Assembly: GCA_016125285.1 (NCBI GenBank)
Contig: WGMA01000017.1
Coordinates: 1-64,000, forward strand
DNA length: 64,000 nucleotides
From: Phycisphaera sp.
GTDB lineage: Bacteria > Planctomycetota > Phycisphaerae > Phycisphaerales > Zrk34
Direction of reading: 5' to 3'
A program made the position numbers and the translations under genes. Numbering within the stretch: the first letter of the stretch is position 1; the number at the start of each line of letters is the position of its first letter. The notes below the pieces were generated by a model. The model made no database searches and was not told the origin of the DNA. It saw only the letters and a list, made by a program, of their open reading frames with translations. Below, piece by piece: positions 32,665 to 41,777 of the stretch.

Positions 32665-34863
32665 TCAGTTCGACGACGGCGTGTGCCGCGACGTCGGGGA
32701 GTCCTTGTGTTGCGCGTCGACACGACCGTGCGTGATCGACGGCTGGTCGTTCGCGAGCGGCGGCTGCACGAGCAGCAACCGCGTGTGCGGCGACGGGTCG
32801 AACCGCTCGCCGTGCGACTCGGCCAGGGCGTGCATCTGTTCGATGACGTTGTCCATGCCCACGTCCTGCGCGTGATGCACCAGTCCGCCGCGAAACGGCG
32901 CCAGGCCGAGGCCGAGCACCGTGGCGAGATCGATCACGTCGGTCGACTGCACGATCTGCTCGCCGAGCGCACGCGCCGCTTCGTTGATCATCGGCAGCAC
33001 GAGGCGGCGCTGGATCGCGGAGGCGTCGGGTTCGTCCGACAGCGGCCCGCCGTGCGCCATGTGCAGCATCTGCACCGCCTCGACATTTACCGACGGCGTC
33101 TTGCGGCTGTGGTAGACGTAGAACCCGCGCCCGGCCTTGCGTCCGAGCATGCCCGCGTTGACCACGTCCTCGATGCCGCGCGGCTCGGGCATCGGATGAT
33201 GCAGACGCCCGCCGATCGACGGCAGGATCGCCGCGACGATGTCGAGGCCCACCGTGTCGAGCAGCTCGAACGGCCCCATCGGCATGCCCCACTGTTTCAT
33301 CGCCGCGTCGATCTTGCGGATACACACACCCTCGCCCGCCATCACCATCGCCTCGGCCAGATACGGGATCAGCAGCCGATTGACCAGGAAGCCCGGCGCG
33401 TCGTTCACCACGATCGGCGTCTTGCCGACACGCAACGCGAGCTCCACGCCCGTCGCCATCGCTTCGTCCGATGCGCCGTTGTGCCGCACGACTTCCACCA
33501 GCGGCATCTTCGGCACGGGATTGAAGAAGTGCAGGCCGATCACGCGTGACGGGTTGTTCGTCGCCGCGGCGATCTCCGCGACGCTCAGCGAGCTCGTGTT
33601 GGTCGCGAGAATCGTGTCGCTGCGCGTCGCCGCGTCGAGCCTCGCGAACACCTGCCGCTTGACCGACATCTTCTCGGCCACGGCCTCGATCACGAAGTCC
33701 GCGAAGCGCAGCCCGTCGAAGCTCGTGGTCGGCGACACGCGCTGCATCGCGTGCTTCTTCTCCAGCGGACCGATCCGCTTGGCGCGCACGTCGTCGGTCA
33801 GCATGTCGTCGATTCGTCGCAGCGCCGCGGAGACCGCCTCGTGGTTGACCTCTATCAGCCGAACCGAAATGCCCGCGCGGATCAGGCTGTGCACGATGCC
33901 CGCGCCCATCGTCCCGCCGCCGACCACCGCGGCGTGCGACACGGGGTGCGTCTCGGCCCTGAACCGCTTGCGTGCGTCCTTCTTCGCGTCGTTCCGCAGC
34001 ATGAACAGGCGGATCAGATTCTGCGCGGTCGGCGTCTCGACGAGGATCATCAGCCGCTCGCGCTCGGCGCGGAAGCCCGCGACCATCCCGTCGGTCAGGC
34101 CGGTCTCCACGACATCGATCAACGCCATCACCGCGGGATAGTGTCCGTAGGTCTGCTCCATCGTCTTCCGCCGCGTGTAGTCGCACAGCATGCGCGTTCC
34201 CATGGGCATGGCGACGATCACGCGATCGAGGAAACCAGGCTGATGGCGCGGGCCGCGCTTGCGCACGAGGCGGATCGCCGCGTCGACGACCGCCTCGGGT
34301 CGCACGACCTCGTCGACCACGCCGAGCTTCTGCGCCTTGCGCGGCGTGAGCGTCTTGCCGGCGAGCATCATCGGCAGCGCCTTGGTCACGCCGATGATCC
34401 GCGGCAGCCGCGTCGAGCCGCCCCACCCGGGCAGGATGCCGAGCTTCGTCTCGGGCAGGCCGATCGCGATCGCTCCGTCGTCGGCCGCGACGCGGTAGTC
34501 GCACGCCAAGGCGAGCTCGCACCCGCCGCCGAGGCATGTGCCGTTGATCGCCGCGGCGGTCGGCACGCCGAGCCGCGCAACGCGGTTGAACAGGTTCTGC
34601 CCGTGCTGGAGGTAGCGACGCATCTGCAGGCGGTTCATGCCGTTGATCTCGAACAGGTCGGCGCCCATGACGAACACGCCGGGCTTGGCGCTGGTGAACA
34701 CCACGCCGCGCAGCGTGTCGCGACCGTGCTCGAGGTCGACGAGCAGCACGTCGAGCTCGTCGAGCACGTCGGTCGACAGCGTGTTGACCGCACGGTCGGG
34801 GTAGTCGAGCGTGACGATGACGACGCCGTGGTCGTATCGGATGTCGAGGTATTTGTAGGTCAT
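32665..34863 (-). CDS. FadJ/FadB-like enoyl-CoA hydratase / 3-hydroxyacyl-CoA dehydrogenase
   Basis: The 732-aa multienzyme has an enoyl-CoA hydratase domain (residues about 1-190; KPGVFVMGADLFEI oxyanion hole, INGTCLGGGCELALACDYRV, LPETKLGILPGWGGSTRLPR) and an NAD-binding dehydrogenase domain (about 310-490; VVGGGTMGAGIVHSLIRAG, TNTSSLSVAEIAAATNNPSR, VIGLHFFNPVPKMPLVEVV with the catalytic His). C-terminal 3HCDH domains come last (DAPGFLVNRLLIPYLAEAM). It carries out the second and third beta-oxidation steps. Its length matches the family (about 715-730 aa). It is 44 nt downstream of the thiolase gene. Confidence 0.93.
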   Translation of the reverse strand: MTYKYLDIRYDHGVVIVTLDYPDRAVNTLSTDVLDELDVLLVDLEHGRDTLRGVVFTSAKPGVFVMGADLFEINGMNRLQMRRYLQHGQNLFNRVARLGVPTAAAINGTCLGGGCELALACDYRVAADDGAIAIGLPETKLGILPGWGGSTRLPRIIGVTKALPMMLAGKTLTPRKAQKLGVVDEVVRPEAVVDAAIRLVRKRGPRHQPGFLDRVIVAMPMGTRMLCDYTRRKTMEQTYGHYPAVMALIDVVETGLTDGMVAGFRAERERLMILVETPTAQNLIRLFMLRNDAKKDARKRFRAETHPVSHAAVVGGGTMGAGIVHSLIRAGISVRLIEVNHEAVSAALRRIDDMLTDDVRAKRIGPLEKKHAMQRVSPTTSFDGLRFADFVIEAVAEKMSVKRQVFARLDAATRSDTILATNTSSLSVAEIAAATNNPSRVIGLHFFNPVPKMPLVEVVRHNGASDEAMATGVELALRVGKTPIVVNDAPGFLVNRLLIPYLAEAMVMAGEGVCIRKIDAAMKQWGMPMGPFELLDTVGLDIVAAILPSIGGRLHHPMPEPRGIEDVVNAGMLGRKAGRGFYVYHSRKTPSVNVEAVQMLHMAHGGPLSDEPDASAIQRRLVLPMINEAARALGEQIVQSTDVIDLATVLGLGLAPFRGGLVHHAQDVGMDNVIEQMHALAESHGERFDPSPHTRLLLVQPPLANDQPSITHGRVDAQHKDSPTSRHTPSSN

Positions 34864-34907
34864 GGTGATCCGCTCCGTTGAATCGCGTGTCTACTCCGTG
34901 TGTCCGT

Positions 34908-36212
34908 TCAGTTCCGTTGCAGCAGCATGGCCGCGCCCTGGCCGCCGCCGACGCACAGCGTCGCGAGGCCGAACTCCACGTCGCGCCGCTGCATCTCCAG
35001 CAGCAAGTCGAGCACGATGCGGGCGCCGGTCGCGCCGACGGGGTGGCCCAGCGCGATCGCCCCGCCGTTGACGTTCAGCCGCTCGGGGTCGATCTCGCCG
35101 ATCGCCTCCGCTCGGCCGAGCTTCTCGCGGCAGAACGCGTCGCTGCTCAGGGCCTTGAGGCACGCCAGCACCTGCGCGGCGAACGCCTCATTGATCTCGA
35201 ACAGGTCGATGTTGTGCAGGTCGACGCCGGTCTCGTTGAGCATGCGATCGATCGCGAACACCGGGCCGAGGCCCATCCGCGCCGGGTCGAGGCCGACCGT
35301 GACGTACGACCGCACGAAGCCGAGCACGTCGAGCCCCTCGGCGCGGGCGACGTCGCCGTCGACGACGAGCATCATCGCCGCGCCATCGGTGACCTGGCAC
35401 GCGTTGCCCACGGTCACCGATCCGTCGCGCCGGTCGAAGATCGGCTTGAGCTTCGCCAGCGCCTCCATCGACTGCCCGTCACGCGGGCCGACGTCCGCGA
35501 CGATCGGCTCGTGCCGCTTGCCGACGTACATCGGCACGATGCGGTCGGCGAACACGTCGCCGGCGATCGCGCGGCAGGCCCGGCGATGCGACTCCACGGC
35601 GTAGGCGTCCTGCGCGTCGCGGTCGATGTCGAACTCGTGCGCCAGCACCTCCGCCGTCTTGCCCATGATCATGCCGCACGTGGGGTCCGTAAGCCCCATC
35701 AGCAGCCCTGAACGCGGGGCGAAGTGACGCGGACGCAGCGCTGTGACGGCTCGCAGTTTCTGCATCACGCCGCGCGCCTTGGCGATGTTCGCGATCGGCT
35801 CGCTGGCGTCGTCGGGGAACATCATCGGCACGAGGCTCATCGACTCGGCCCCGCCGGCCAGCATCGCCGTCGCCGCCCCGCTGTTGATGCGCGACGCGGC
35901 GATCGCCACCGCCTCCATGCCCGACGCGCAGTTGCGCTGCACCGTCATTGCGGGGATCGACAGCGGCACGCCCGCCTCGATGGCCGCGACGCGCGCGGGG
36001 TTCGTCGCGTCGGCCGGCATCACGACGTTGCCGAGCAGCACCTCGTCGAGTCGCGCTGCCGGCCAGCCCGTGCGGTACAGCGTCTCGGCCATCGCCGTGC
36101 GCGCCAGCTCCGTCACGTGCACCGATTTCAGCGCCGTGCCCGCCTTCGCCAGCGGCGTCCGCACGCCGCCGACGACCGCGATGTCCTTACGTGTTGATTT
36201 CGGGGCAACCAT
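34908..36212 (-). CDS. Acetyl-CoA C-acyltransferase (thiolase, FadI-like)
   Basis: The 434-aa thiolase carries the acyl-accepting Cys95 in VQRNCASGMEAV, the His in GGAIALGHPVGATGARI and the second Cys in LATLCVGGGQGAAMLL. The N-terminus IAVVGGVRTPLAKAGTALK is typical. It cleaves 3-ketoacyl-CoA to acetyl-CoA and a shortened acyl-CoA, the last step of the beta-oxidation spiral. At 434 aa it fits the FadI type paired with FadJ. Its start overlaps the acyl-CoA ligase stop by one base, which shows tight coupling. Confidence 0.93.
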   Translation of the reverse strand: MVAPKSTRKDIAVVGGVRTPLAKAGTALKSVHVTELARTAMAETLYRTGWPAARLDEVLLGNVVMPADATNPARVAAIEAGVPLSIPAMTVQRNCASGMEAVAIAASRINSGAATAMLAGGAESMSLVPMMFPDDASEPIANIAKARGVMQKLRAVTALRPRHFAPRSGLLMGLTDPTCGMIMGKTAEVLAHEFDIDRDAQDAYAVESHRRACRAIAGDVFADRIVPMYVGKRHEPIVADVGPRDGQSMEALAKLKPIFDRRDGSVTVGNACQVTDGAAMMLVVDGDVARAEGLDVLGFVRSYVTVGLDPARMGLGPVFAIDRMLNETGVDLHNIDLFEINEAFAAQVLACLKALSSDAFCREKLGRAEAIGEIDPERLNVNGGAIALGHPVGATGARIVLDLLLEMQRRDVEFGLATLCVGGGQGAAMLLQRN

Positions 36213-38182
36213 CAGTTCCGCTCCTTCCGTGCGCTGCCGTTGTCGGGTGTCTTCTTGGCGGACGCAGCGGGAGCGGCCTGCGTATCGTCGATACGCATCC
36301 GGTCGCTCCCGCTAACGTCCTGGTGATCCGTCATCGCCTCCTCGTCGAGGCGCGGCATATCGATTTCGTCGGCGTCCAGATCGAGGCTGTCACGCTTCTC
36401 CTCCGCGAGCCGGTGCTTCATCAGCTTGCCCAGCGCCGACCGCGGCAGCTCGTTGACGATCTCGAACCGGCTGGGCACCTCGTAGGGCGCCAGGTGCTCG
36501 CGGCACAGCGCCCGCAGCTCCTCGGCCAGAGCGTCGAAGCCGTCGACCGACTCGCTCGGCACCACCACCGCCGTGACCACCTCGCTGTACACCGGGTCCG
36601 GCCGACCGATCACCGCCACGTCCTTCACACGCGGGTGCATCGACAGGACACGCTCGACCTTGGCCGGCCACACCTTCAGGCCCGCGCGATTGATCATGTG
36701 CTTGCGACGGTCTACAACGTAGTAGAACCCGTCGTCGTCGACGCTCACCACGTCGCCCGTGTGCAGCCAGCGATGGCCGTCGCGGTCGACGTGCAGCACC
36801 TTGTCGGTCTCTTCGGGGTTGTGCAGGTATCCGCCGAACACCTGCGGGCCGCTGACGAGCAGCTCGCCCGACTCGCCCGGTGTGACGTCCTTCGTCGGAT
36901 CGTTGAGGTCGACCACGCGCACGTCGGTATCGGGCATCGGCAGGCCGATCGATCCGCTGCGCGGGTCGTCGATCGGGTTCGCGTGCGTCACGGGCGACGA
37001 CTCGGTCAGGCCGTAGCCCTGGACGATCTTCGCGCCGGTGAGCATCTCGAATCGCTGCGACGTGGCGAGCGACAGCGGCGCCGAGCCGCTGATCACGGTG
37101 CAGTGCTGCAGCACGTCGCACACGTCGGGCCGCGGGTCCGCCTCGATCGCGTCGCACATCGCCTCGGCGATCAGCGGCACGATCGGCAGCACCGTCGGCC
37201 GACAGCGTGTGATCACGTCGAGCAGCTGCTCGACCTGGAAGCGCGTCAGTGGCACGATCAGCCCGCCGGTGAAGATCGGCGCGAGCATGCAGACCGACAG
37301 GCCGAACACGTGGAACATCGGCAGCACGGTCACGACGCGTTCCTGGCCGTGACGCAGGTCGACCCACGTCGCCATCTGCACGACGTTCGACAGGATGTTG
37401 CGGTGCGTGAGGCGGGCGACCTTGAGCGTGCCCGTCGTGCCGCCGGTCGGCTGCAGCACCGCCACGTCGTCCGGGTCCGGCTGCACCGTCGGCGGCACCG
37501 GCGGCGCGGCCTCGAGCACGTCATTCATCGTCAGCTGGTCGTGACCGGCCGGCAGCTCCGGGTGCGACTGCCACAGCTTCACGTGATACCCCAGCCACTT
37601 CCACATCGACTGGTACTCGATCAGCGACACCCACAGCCACTTCAGCTTCGGCCGGTCCAGGCCCGCCGGGGTGATCATCGTCGCCTGCAGATCGAGGCCG
37701 ACCACGACGCGCGGCTCGGTCATCTCGATGAGCCGCCGCAGGTCGTCCACGCCGATCAGCGGCCCGGCGTTCACCACCACCGCGCCCAGCTTCTGCGCCG
37801 CCATGAACACCGTGACAAACTCCGGGCAGTTCGGCAGGGCCATCAGCACGCGATCGCCCTTGCGAACCCCGAGGTTCGCCAGCCCACCGGCGACACGCTG
37901 GGTTTTCTGGCGCAGTTGATGGTAGTCCCAGCGCAGATCGCCGTACTCCAGGGCCGGCGCCTCGGGGAATCGGTCCGCGGTCTGATCGAGCACGCGCCCG
38001 ATCGACGTCGTGGGATAGTTCAGCGAGCGCGGGATACGAAGCCGCTGGTAGGGCGTCTCGTGCACCTGTCGCCGCTCGGACGAACGGTTCACCTCCCGCG
38101 TCACGCGACTGCTGCGCGCGCCGTCGTCGGGGCCGCCTCCGCCGCTCCACCACCTACGCATTGCGTTCATCCGGTCAGACAT
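36212..38182 (-). CDS. Long-chain fatty acid-CoA ligase (AMP-binding)
   Basis: The start is placed at MSDRMNAMRRWW, with GGGAGTGG upstream (656 aa). An ATG 12 nt later would overlap the hydrolase stop by only 4 nt and is an alternative. The adenylate-forming fold shows LQPTGGTTGTLKVARLTHRN (P-loop; the usual S-G-T-T-G-x-P-K is altered to G-G-T-T-G-T-L-K), VQGYGLTESSPVTHANP, WLHTGDVVSVDDDGFYYVVD, RRKHMINRAGLKVWPAKVE and the C-terminal Lys in PRSALGKLMKHRL. It activates fatty acids for the downstream enzymes. Confidence 0.9.
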   Translation of the reverse strand: MSDRMNAMRRWWSGGGGPDDGARSSRVTREVNRSSERRQVHETPYQRLRIPRSLNYPTTSIGRVLDQTADRFPEAPALEYGDLRWDYHQLRQKTQRVAGGLANLGVRKGDRVLMALPNCPEFVTVFMAAQKLGAVVVNAGPLIGVDDLRRLIEMTEPRVVVGLDLQATMITPAGLDRPKLKWLWVSLIEYQSMWKWLGYHVKLWQSHPELPAGHDQLTMNDVLEAAPPVPPTVQPDPDDVAVLQPTGGTTGTLKVARLTHRNILSNVVQMATWVDLRHGQERVVTVLPMFHVFGLSVCMLAPIFTGGLIVPLTRFQVEQLLDVITRCRPTVLPIVPLIAEAMCDAIEADPRPDVCDVLQHCTVISGSAPLSLATSQRFEMLTGAKIVQGYGLTESSPVTHANPIDDPRSGSIGLPMPDTDVRVVDLNDPTKDVTPGESGELLVSGPQVFGGYLHNPEETDKVLHVDRDGHRWLHTGDVVSVDDDGFYYVVDRRKHMINRAGLKVWPAKVERVLSMHPRVKDVAVIGRPDPVYSEVVTAVVVPSESVDGFDALAEELRALCREHLAPYEVPSRFEIVNELPRSALGKLMKHRLAEEKRDSLDLDADEIDMPRLDEEAMTDHQDVSGSDRMRIDDTQAAPAASAKKTPDNGSARKERN

Positions 38183-38991
38183 GATGCCACTCCCGTCTCG
38201 TCGACGACGCCGTCCTTGAAGAACCGCCGAAGGATCGGCAGCACACACTGCGGACACTCCAGCAGCGGGTTGTGCCCCGCGCCGCGCATCAGCACGAAGC
38301 GGCTGTCGGGGATCTCGGACGCCATCTGACGCTGGTAGCAGTTGGGGATGAGCACGTCGTACTCACCGGCCAGCACCAGCGTCGGTGCTTGGATGTGATA
38401 TTCCTCGTGATGCAGCTCGCTGCTCATCAGGCAGCGCAGCTGCTCGACCAGCACCTTGCGCGACACGGGCTGGTCCGGGTTCGGGTCGACGCCGATCACG
38501 TGCGGGTTCTCGTCGAGGTACAGCGGGCTCGACCCGAGGATGTCCATCGTCCGCTCGAACAGCTCCTTGGGGAACCGCCGCAGCGTATGACCGACCAGCA
38601 GCGCCATCTCGCGCAGGTAAGGCCCGAACCGGTGGGCGCACGAGATCAGCGTCAGGCGATTGACACGCGACGGGTGATCGACCGCCAGACGCTGCGCGAT
38701 GATGCCGCCGAGCGAGATGCCCGCGACGTGCGCCCGTTCGATCTGTAGATGGTCGAGCAGTTCGATGATGTCCGCCGCGTAGTCGCGCACGCGGTGAGGC
38801 GTGCGGTAAGGCGTCGAACGCCCTACGCCCCGCATGTCGACCGCGAGCGTGCAGAACTGCTCGGACAGCGGCGTGACAACCGGGTCCCAGATCCGGCAGC
38901 TACAGCCGAGGCCCGGGATCAGCACGATCGGTTCGCCGCGGCCGTGCTCTTCGTAATAACACAAGACATCTGTCAACTGCGCCTGTGACAT
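38167..38991 (-). CDS. Alpha/beta-fold hydrolase
   Basis: The start is placed at MSQAQLTDVLCYYEEHGRGE with GAGGGAGAG upstream (274 aa). The nucleophile elbow is VAGISLGGIIAQRLAV (G-x-S-x-G). The oxyanion segment is IVLIPGLGCSCRIWDPVV. The acid lies near LAGEYDVLIP, and the His is in RGAGHNPLLECP. It belongs to the serine hydrolases of the 3-oxoadipate enol-lactonase/esterase type. As first gene of the beta-oxidation operon it may release fatty acids from esters. It overlaps the ligase gene. Confidence 0.85.
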   Translation of the reverse strand: MSQAQLTDVLCYYEEHGRGEPIVLIPGLGCSCRIWDPVVTPLSEQFCTLAVDMRGVGRSTPYRTPHRVRDYAADIIELLDHLQIERAHVAGISLGGIIAQRLAVDHPSRVNRLTLISCAHRFGPYLREMALLVGHTLRRFPKELFERTMDILGSSPLYLDENPHVIGVDPNPDQPVSRKVLVEQLRCLMSSELHHEEYHIQAPTLVLAGEYDVLIPNCYQRQMASEIPDSRFVLMRGAGHNPLLECPQCVLPILRRFFKDGVVDETGVASCLTG

Positions 38992-39040
38992 GGTGTCTCT
39001 CCCTCTGTAAGAAGTATACGCACGGACCAGAGGGAAAGAT

Positions 39041-39082
39041 CGTGAAACGCGTAACGTATAGGTGTTTGTAACGCTTTTCACG
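39041..39082. promoter_or_regulatory. Inverted repeat before the beta-oxidation operon
   Basis: CGTGAAACGCGTAAC (39041-39055) and GTAACGCTTTTCACG (39068-39082) pair in 13 of 15 positions across a 12-nt spacer, 50 bp before the hydrolase start. This is operator-like and could bind a TetR/FadR-type repressor. It has no U tract, so it is not a terminator. Confidence 0.5.
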
Positions 39083-39136
39083 GACCGGGCAGATCGCCCA
39101 CGTGTAAAGATATGCGTCAGGCCAACCCGGGCTCGA

Positions 39137-40375
39137 TCAATGCTCCGCCGACGACGCTTCCGCGACGAACAGGCGCGTCCACCTCCCGTCGCTGACATTG
39201 AAATAGATCCGCTTGCCGTCGGGGCTGAACGCCGGGTGCGGGTGCGACTTCCGCCACGACTTCGCCCCCTGCGCGTGATCGAAGCGATAGAGCATCACCG
39301 ACTCACCGGTCTTGGTGTCGCCCACGAGGATCTGCCACCAGTCCTTCGGCGCGCCGAACTTCTCGGCCATCGAGTCGAGCGTGAACAGCTTGCCGTCCGG
39401 GCTGCACGACGGGTGATACGCGCCCTGTGTCGCGGGGAAGTTCGGGATCTTCGTCGCCTTGCCCGTCGTGCCGTCGATGAACACGCCGCCGTATTGAATG
39501 ATGCGACACGAGTCGTTGCACCACGCCGGGTGCCCCCACCGCTCGGTCAGGCTCAGCACCTTGGCGTGTTCGAGGTCGTAGCAGATCAGGCCGTACCGGT
39601 TGCTCGCCTGCTTGCTGCGGAAGTCGCCCCCGGCGGGCGTGGCGACCTTGAAGATCACGCGGCTGAGGTCCGGGCTGAGTATCGGAAAGAATACAGACGT
39701 CGGCGCGTCGCCGAACGTCTTGCTGTACCACCCGGGGTAGGCCTGGCGCACCGCTTCGGTCGTAGCCGCTGTCCGCGTGATCTCGCCCGTCTCGACATTC
39801 AGCAGCGCCAGGTCGCGGTGATCGCCCGGGTTCCAGTGCGGCCCGTACATCGGCACGACGTCGTGCGTCGGCTGGCCGAAGCCGAGCTGCCAACCGCGCG
39901 CCAGGATCCGCGTCTCGCCGCTCGGCACGTCCGCCGTCATCACCACCCACTCGCCGCTGTCCAGCACGTTGTGGTACACGACGCGTCGGCCGCCGCTGAT
40001 CCATTGCTGACACGCCGCACGGTGCGCGTCCTCGACGGTGACGCCGCGGGCCAGCACCGTCTCCCTGCCCGTCGCGCGCTCGATGATGCGCAGCTCGCCC
40101 TCGTAGCCGGTGTCGATTGTCGAGGCGTAGAACAGCACGTAGCGACCGTCCGGGCTCTCGGGCGACGTGTTGAAGTACGTGTGGATCGAGTGATGTGCAC
40201 CGTCAGACACCGGCGCGATCTTCACGCCCTGCTTCCACAGCGTCAGCGGGCTCGGCGCGGCGGGCGGCGCCGCGGCGCGCGACACGTGCGCGGCGCACGC
40301 GATCGTCAACGTGAGGGCGGCGGCCCACACGACGTGGCATATCCCAGTGCTCGCGCGTAGGGTTCGTCGCGTCAT
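39137..40375 (-). CDS. TolB-like/oligogalacturonate lyase-like beta-propeller protein
   Basis: The start is placed at MTRRTLRASTGICHVV (412 aa); the frame runs further upstream but is antisense there. A signal peptide ends near AAHVSRAAA. WD40/PD40-like blades appear as TSPESPDGRYVLFYAST, FPILSPDLSRVIFKVAT, HPSCSPDGKLFTLDSMAE and HPAFSPDGKRIYFNVSDGRW. The His-rich positions and general form recall oligogalacturonate lyase-type propellers, but catalysis is not certain. It is the last gene after the DUF1501 gene, 14 nt away, so it is probably part of the surface operon. Confidence 0.75.
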   Translation of the reverse strand: MTRRTLRASTGICHVVWAAALTLTIACAAHVSRAAAPPAAPSPLTLWKQGVKIAPVSDGAHHSIHTYFNTSPESPDGRYVLFYASTIDTGYEGELRIIERATGRETVLARGVTVEDAHRAACQQWISGGRRVVYHNVLDSGEWVVMTADVPSGETRILARGWQLGFGQPTHDVVPMYGPHWNPGDHRDLALLNVETGEITRTAATTEAVRQAYPGWYSKTFGDAPTSVFFPILSPDLSRVIFKVATPAGGDFRSKQASNRYGLICYDLEHAKVLSLTERWGHPAWCNDSCRIIQYGGVFIDGTTGKATKIPNFPATQGAYHPSCSPDGKLFTLDSMAEKFGAPKDWWQILVGDTKTGESVMLYRFDHAQGAKSWRKSHPHPAFSPDGKRIYFNVSDGRWTRLFVAEASSAEH

Positions 40376-40389
40376 CGGCGATCCTTGTC

Positions 40390-41715
40390 TCACGCAAACA
40401 GCTGCGGCACCGGCTTGCCCATGTCCGTGATCGGCACGGGGCGGTCGCCGTCGTGCAGCTCGGTGCTCGGGTCGATGCCCATCTGCGCCACGATCGTCGC
40501 GAACAGGTCCGGCACCGACACCGGCTGCTCGAGGATCTCCTTCGACAGCTCGTCGGTCTGCCCGATGATCTGCCCGTTGCACGCCCCGCCGGCCAGCGCG
40601 ACGGTGAAGCACGAGCCCTGGTGACCGCGACCGCCGCCGCCGTCGAACTTCGCCGGCCGGCCGAACTCGCTGGTGACGACGATCAGCGTCTTGTCCAGCA
40701 TCTTGTGCTGCTCGAGATCACGCACGAGCGTCGACAGCGCCTTGTCCATCTCCTGGATCAGCACGTGCTGGTTGAGGATGCCGCTGTTGTGGATGTCCCA
40801 GCCGGTGCCGTTGACGAAGTTGAGGTTGTGCGACACCTCGATGAACCGCACGCCGGACTGGCACAGGCGGCGCGCCAGCAGGCAGCGCTGGCCGAACTCG
40901 CCGCCGTAGCTGTCGCGCAGCGTGCGCGGCTCCTCGTCGAGGTTGAACACGTTCATGAACCGCGGCCCCGACAGGTTCGACGCCTTGGCGATCATCTGGT
41001 CGTACGCGGTGATCTGCTTGTCGACCTGCGCGTGCGTCATGTACCCCTCGCGGACCTGCGCGAGCAGCGCGTCGCGGCGGGCCTGGCGGTCGGCGCCGAT
41101 GTTCGCGGCGCGGGTCAGCGCGGCCGGACCGGCCGACGTGTCGGTCAGGTACAGGTACGTGTGCGCCGCGCCGAGGAAGCCCGGCCCGCGCGTCAGGTTC
41201 GGGTAGCCGATCAGCACGTACTCCGGCACGCCCTTCTCCGCGGCGCCCTTCTCGTGCGAGATCAGCGACCCGATCGACGGGTACACGATCGTGCCGCTGG
41301 TCGGCCGGCCGGTGTGCATGCGGTTCGTCGCCGCGGCGTGCTCGTCGATCACGTCGTGATGCACCGTGCGGACCAGCGCGAAGCGGTCCAGCACGTTGGC
41401 GACGTTCGGCAGGTGCTCGCACACCTGCGCGCCCTTCACCGCCGTGTCGATCGACGCGTAATACGACCCGGCCTGCTTCTTCTTCGCGTCGCCCTTCGCC
41501 TTCGGGTCGAACGTGTCGATCTGCGCCATGCCGCCGCCCAGCCAGACCTGGATGCAGTGCTCGACGTCCCCGAGCTTCACGCCCGGCTTCGCGGCCAGCG
41601 CGACCGATCCACCCAGACCCGGCAGGCTCGTCACGCTCAAGGCGCCGGCCGCGCCCACGGCGGCGCCCGCGGCGAGGAAGTCGCGTCGGTTCATCTGATG
41701 CGTGTGGTTCTTCAT
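40390..41715 (-). CDS. DUF1501 protein with TAT signal
   Basis: The start is placed at MKNHTHQMNRRDFLAAGAAV (441 aa). A twin-arginine signal (NRRDFLAAG plus hydrophobic run) is followed by DUF1501 motifs: CIQVWLGGGMAQIDTFDPK, FALVRTVHHDVIDEHAAATN, CLLARRLCQSGVRFIEVSHN, LIVVTSEFGRPAKFDGGGGR and HQGSC. The alkaline-phosphatase-like fold suggests a sulfatase or phosphatase relative, but the physiological role is unknown. DUF1501 genes follow DUF1549/DUF1553 genes throughout Planctomycetes, as here. Confidence 0.9.
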   Translation of the reverse strand: MKNHTHQMNRRDFLAAGAAVGAAGALSVTSLPGLGGSVALAAKPGVKLGDVEHCIQVWLGGGMAQIDTFDPKAKGDAKKKQAGSYYASIDTAVKGAQVCEHLPNVANVLDRFALVRTVHHDVIDEHAAATNRMHTGRPTSGTIVYPSIGSLISHEKGAAEKGVPEYVLIGYPNLTRGPGFLGAAHTYLYLTDTSAGPAALTRAANIGADRQARRDALLAQVREGYMTHAQVDKQITAYDQMIAKASNLSGPRFMNVFNLDEEPRTLRDSYGGEFGQRCLLARRLCQSGVRFIEVSHNLNFVNGTGWDIHNSGILNQHVLIQEMDKALSTLVRDLEQHKMLDKTLIVVTSEFGRPAKFDGGGGRGHQGSCFTVALAGGACNGQIIGQTDELSKEILEQPVSVPDLFATIVAQMGIDPSTELHDGDRPVPITDMGKPVPQLFA

Positions 41716-41777
41716 GATTCTGCTCACTTCCGTAATCGCGCGGCGTGCCGCGCTGTGCCCAACAATCGTTCACTCAT

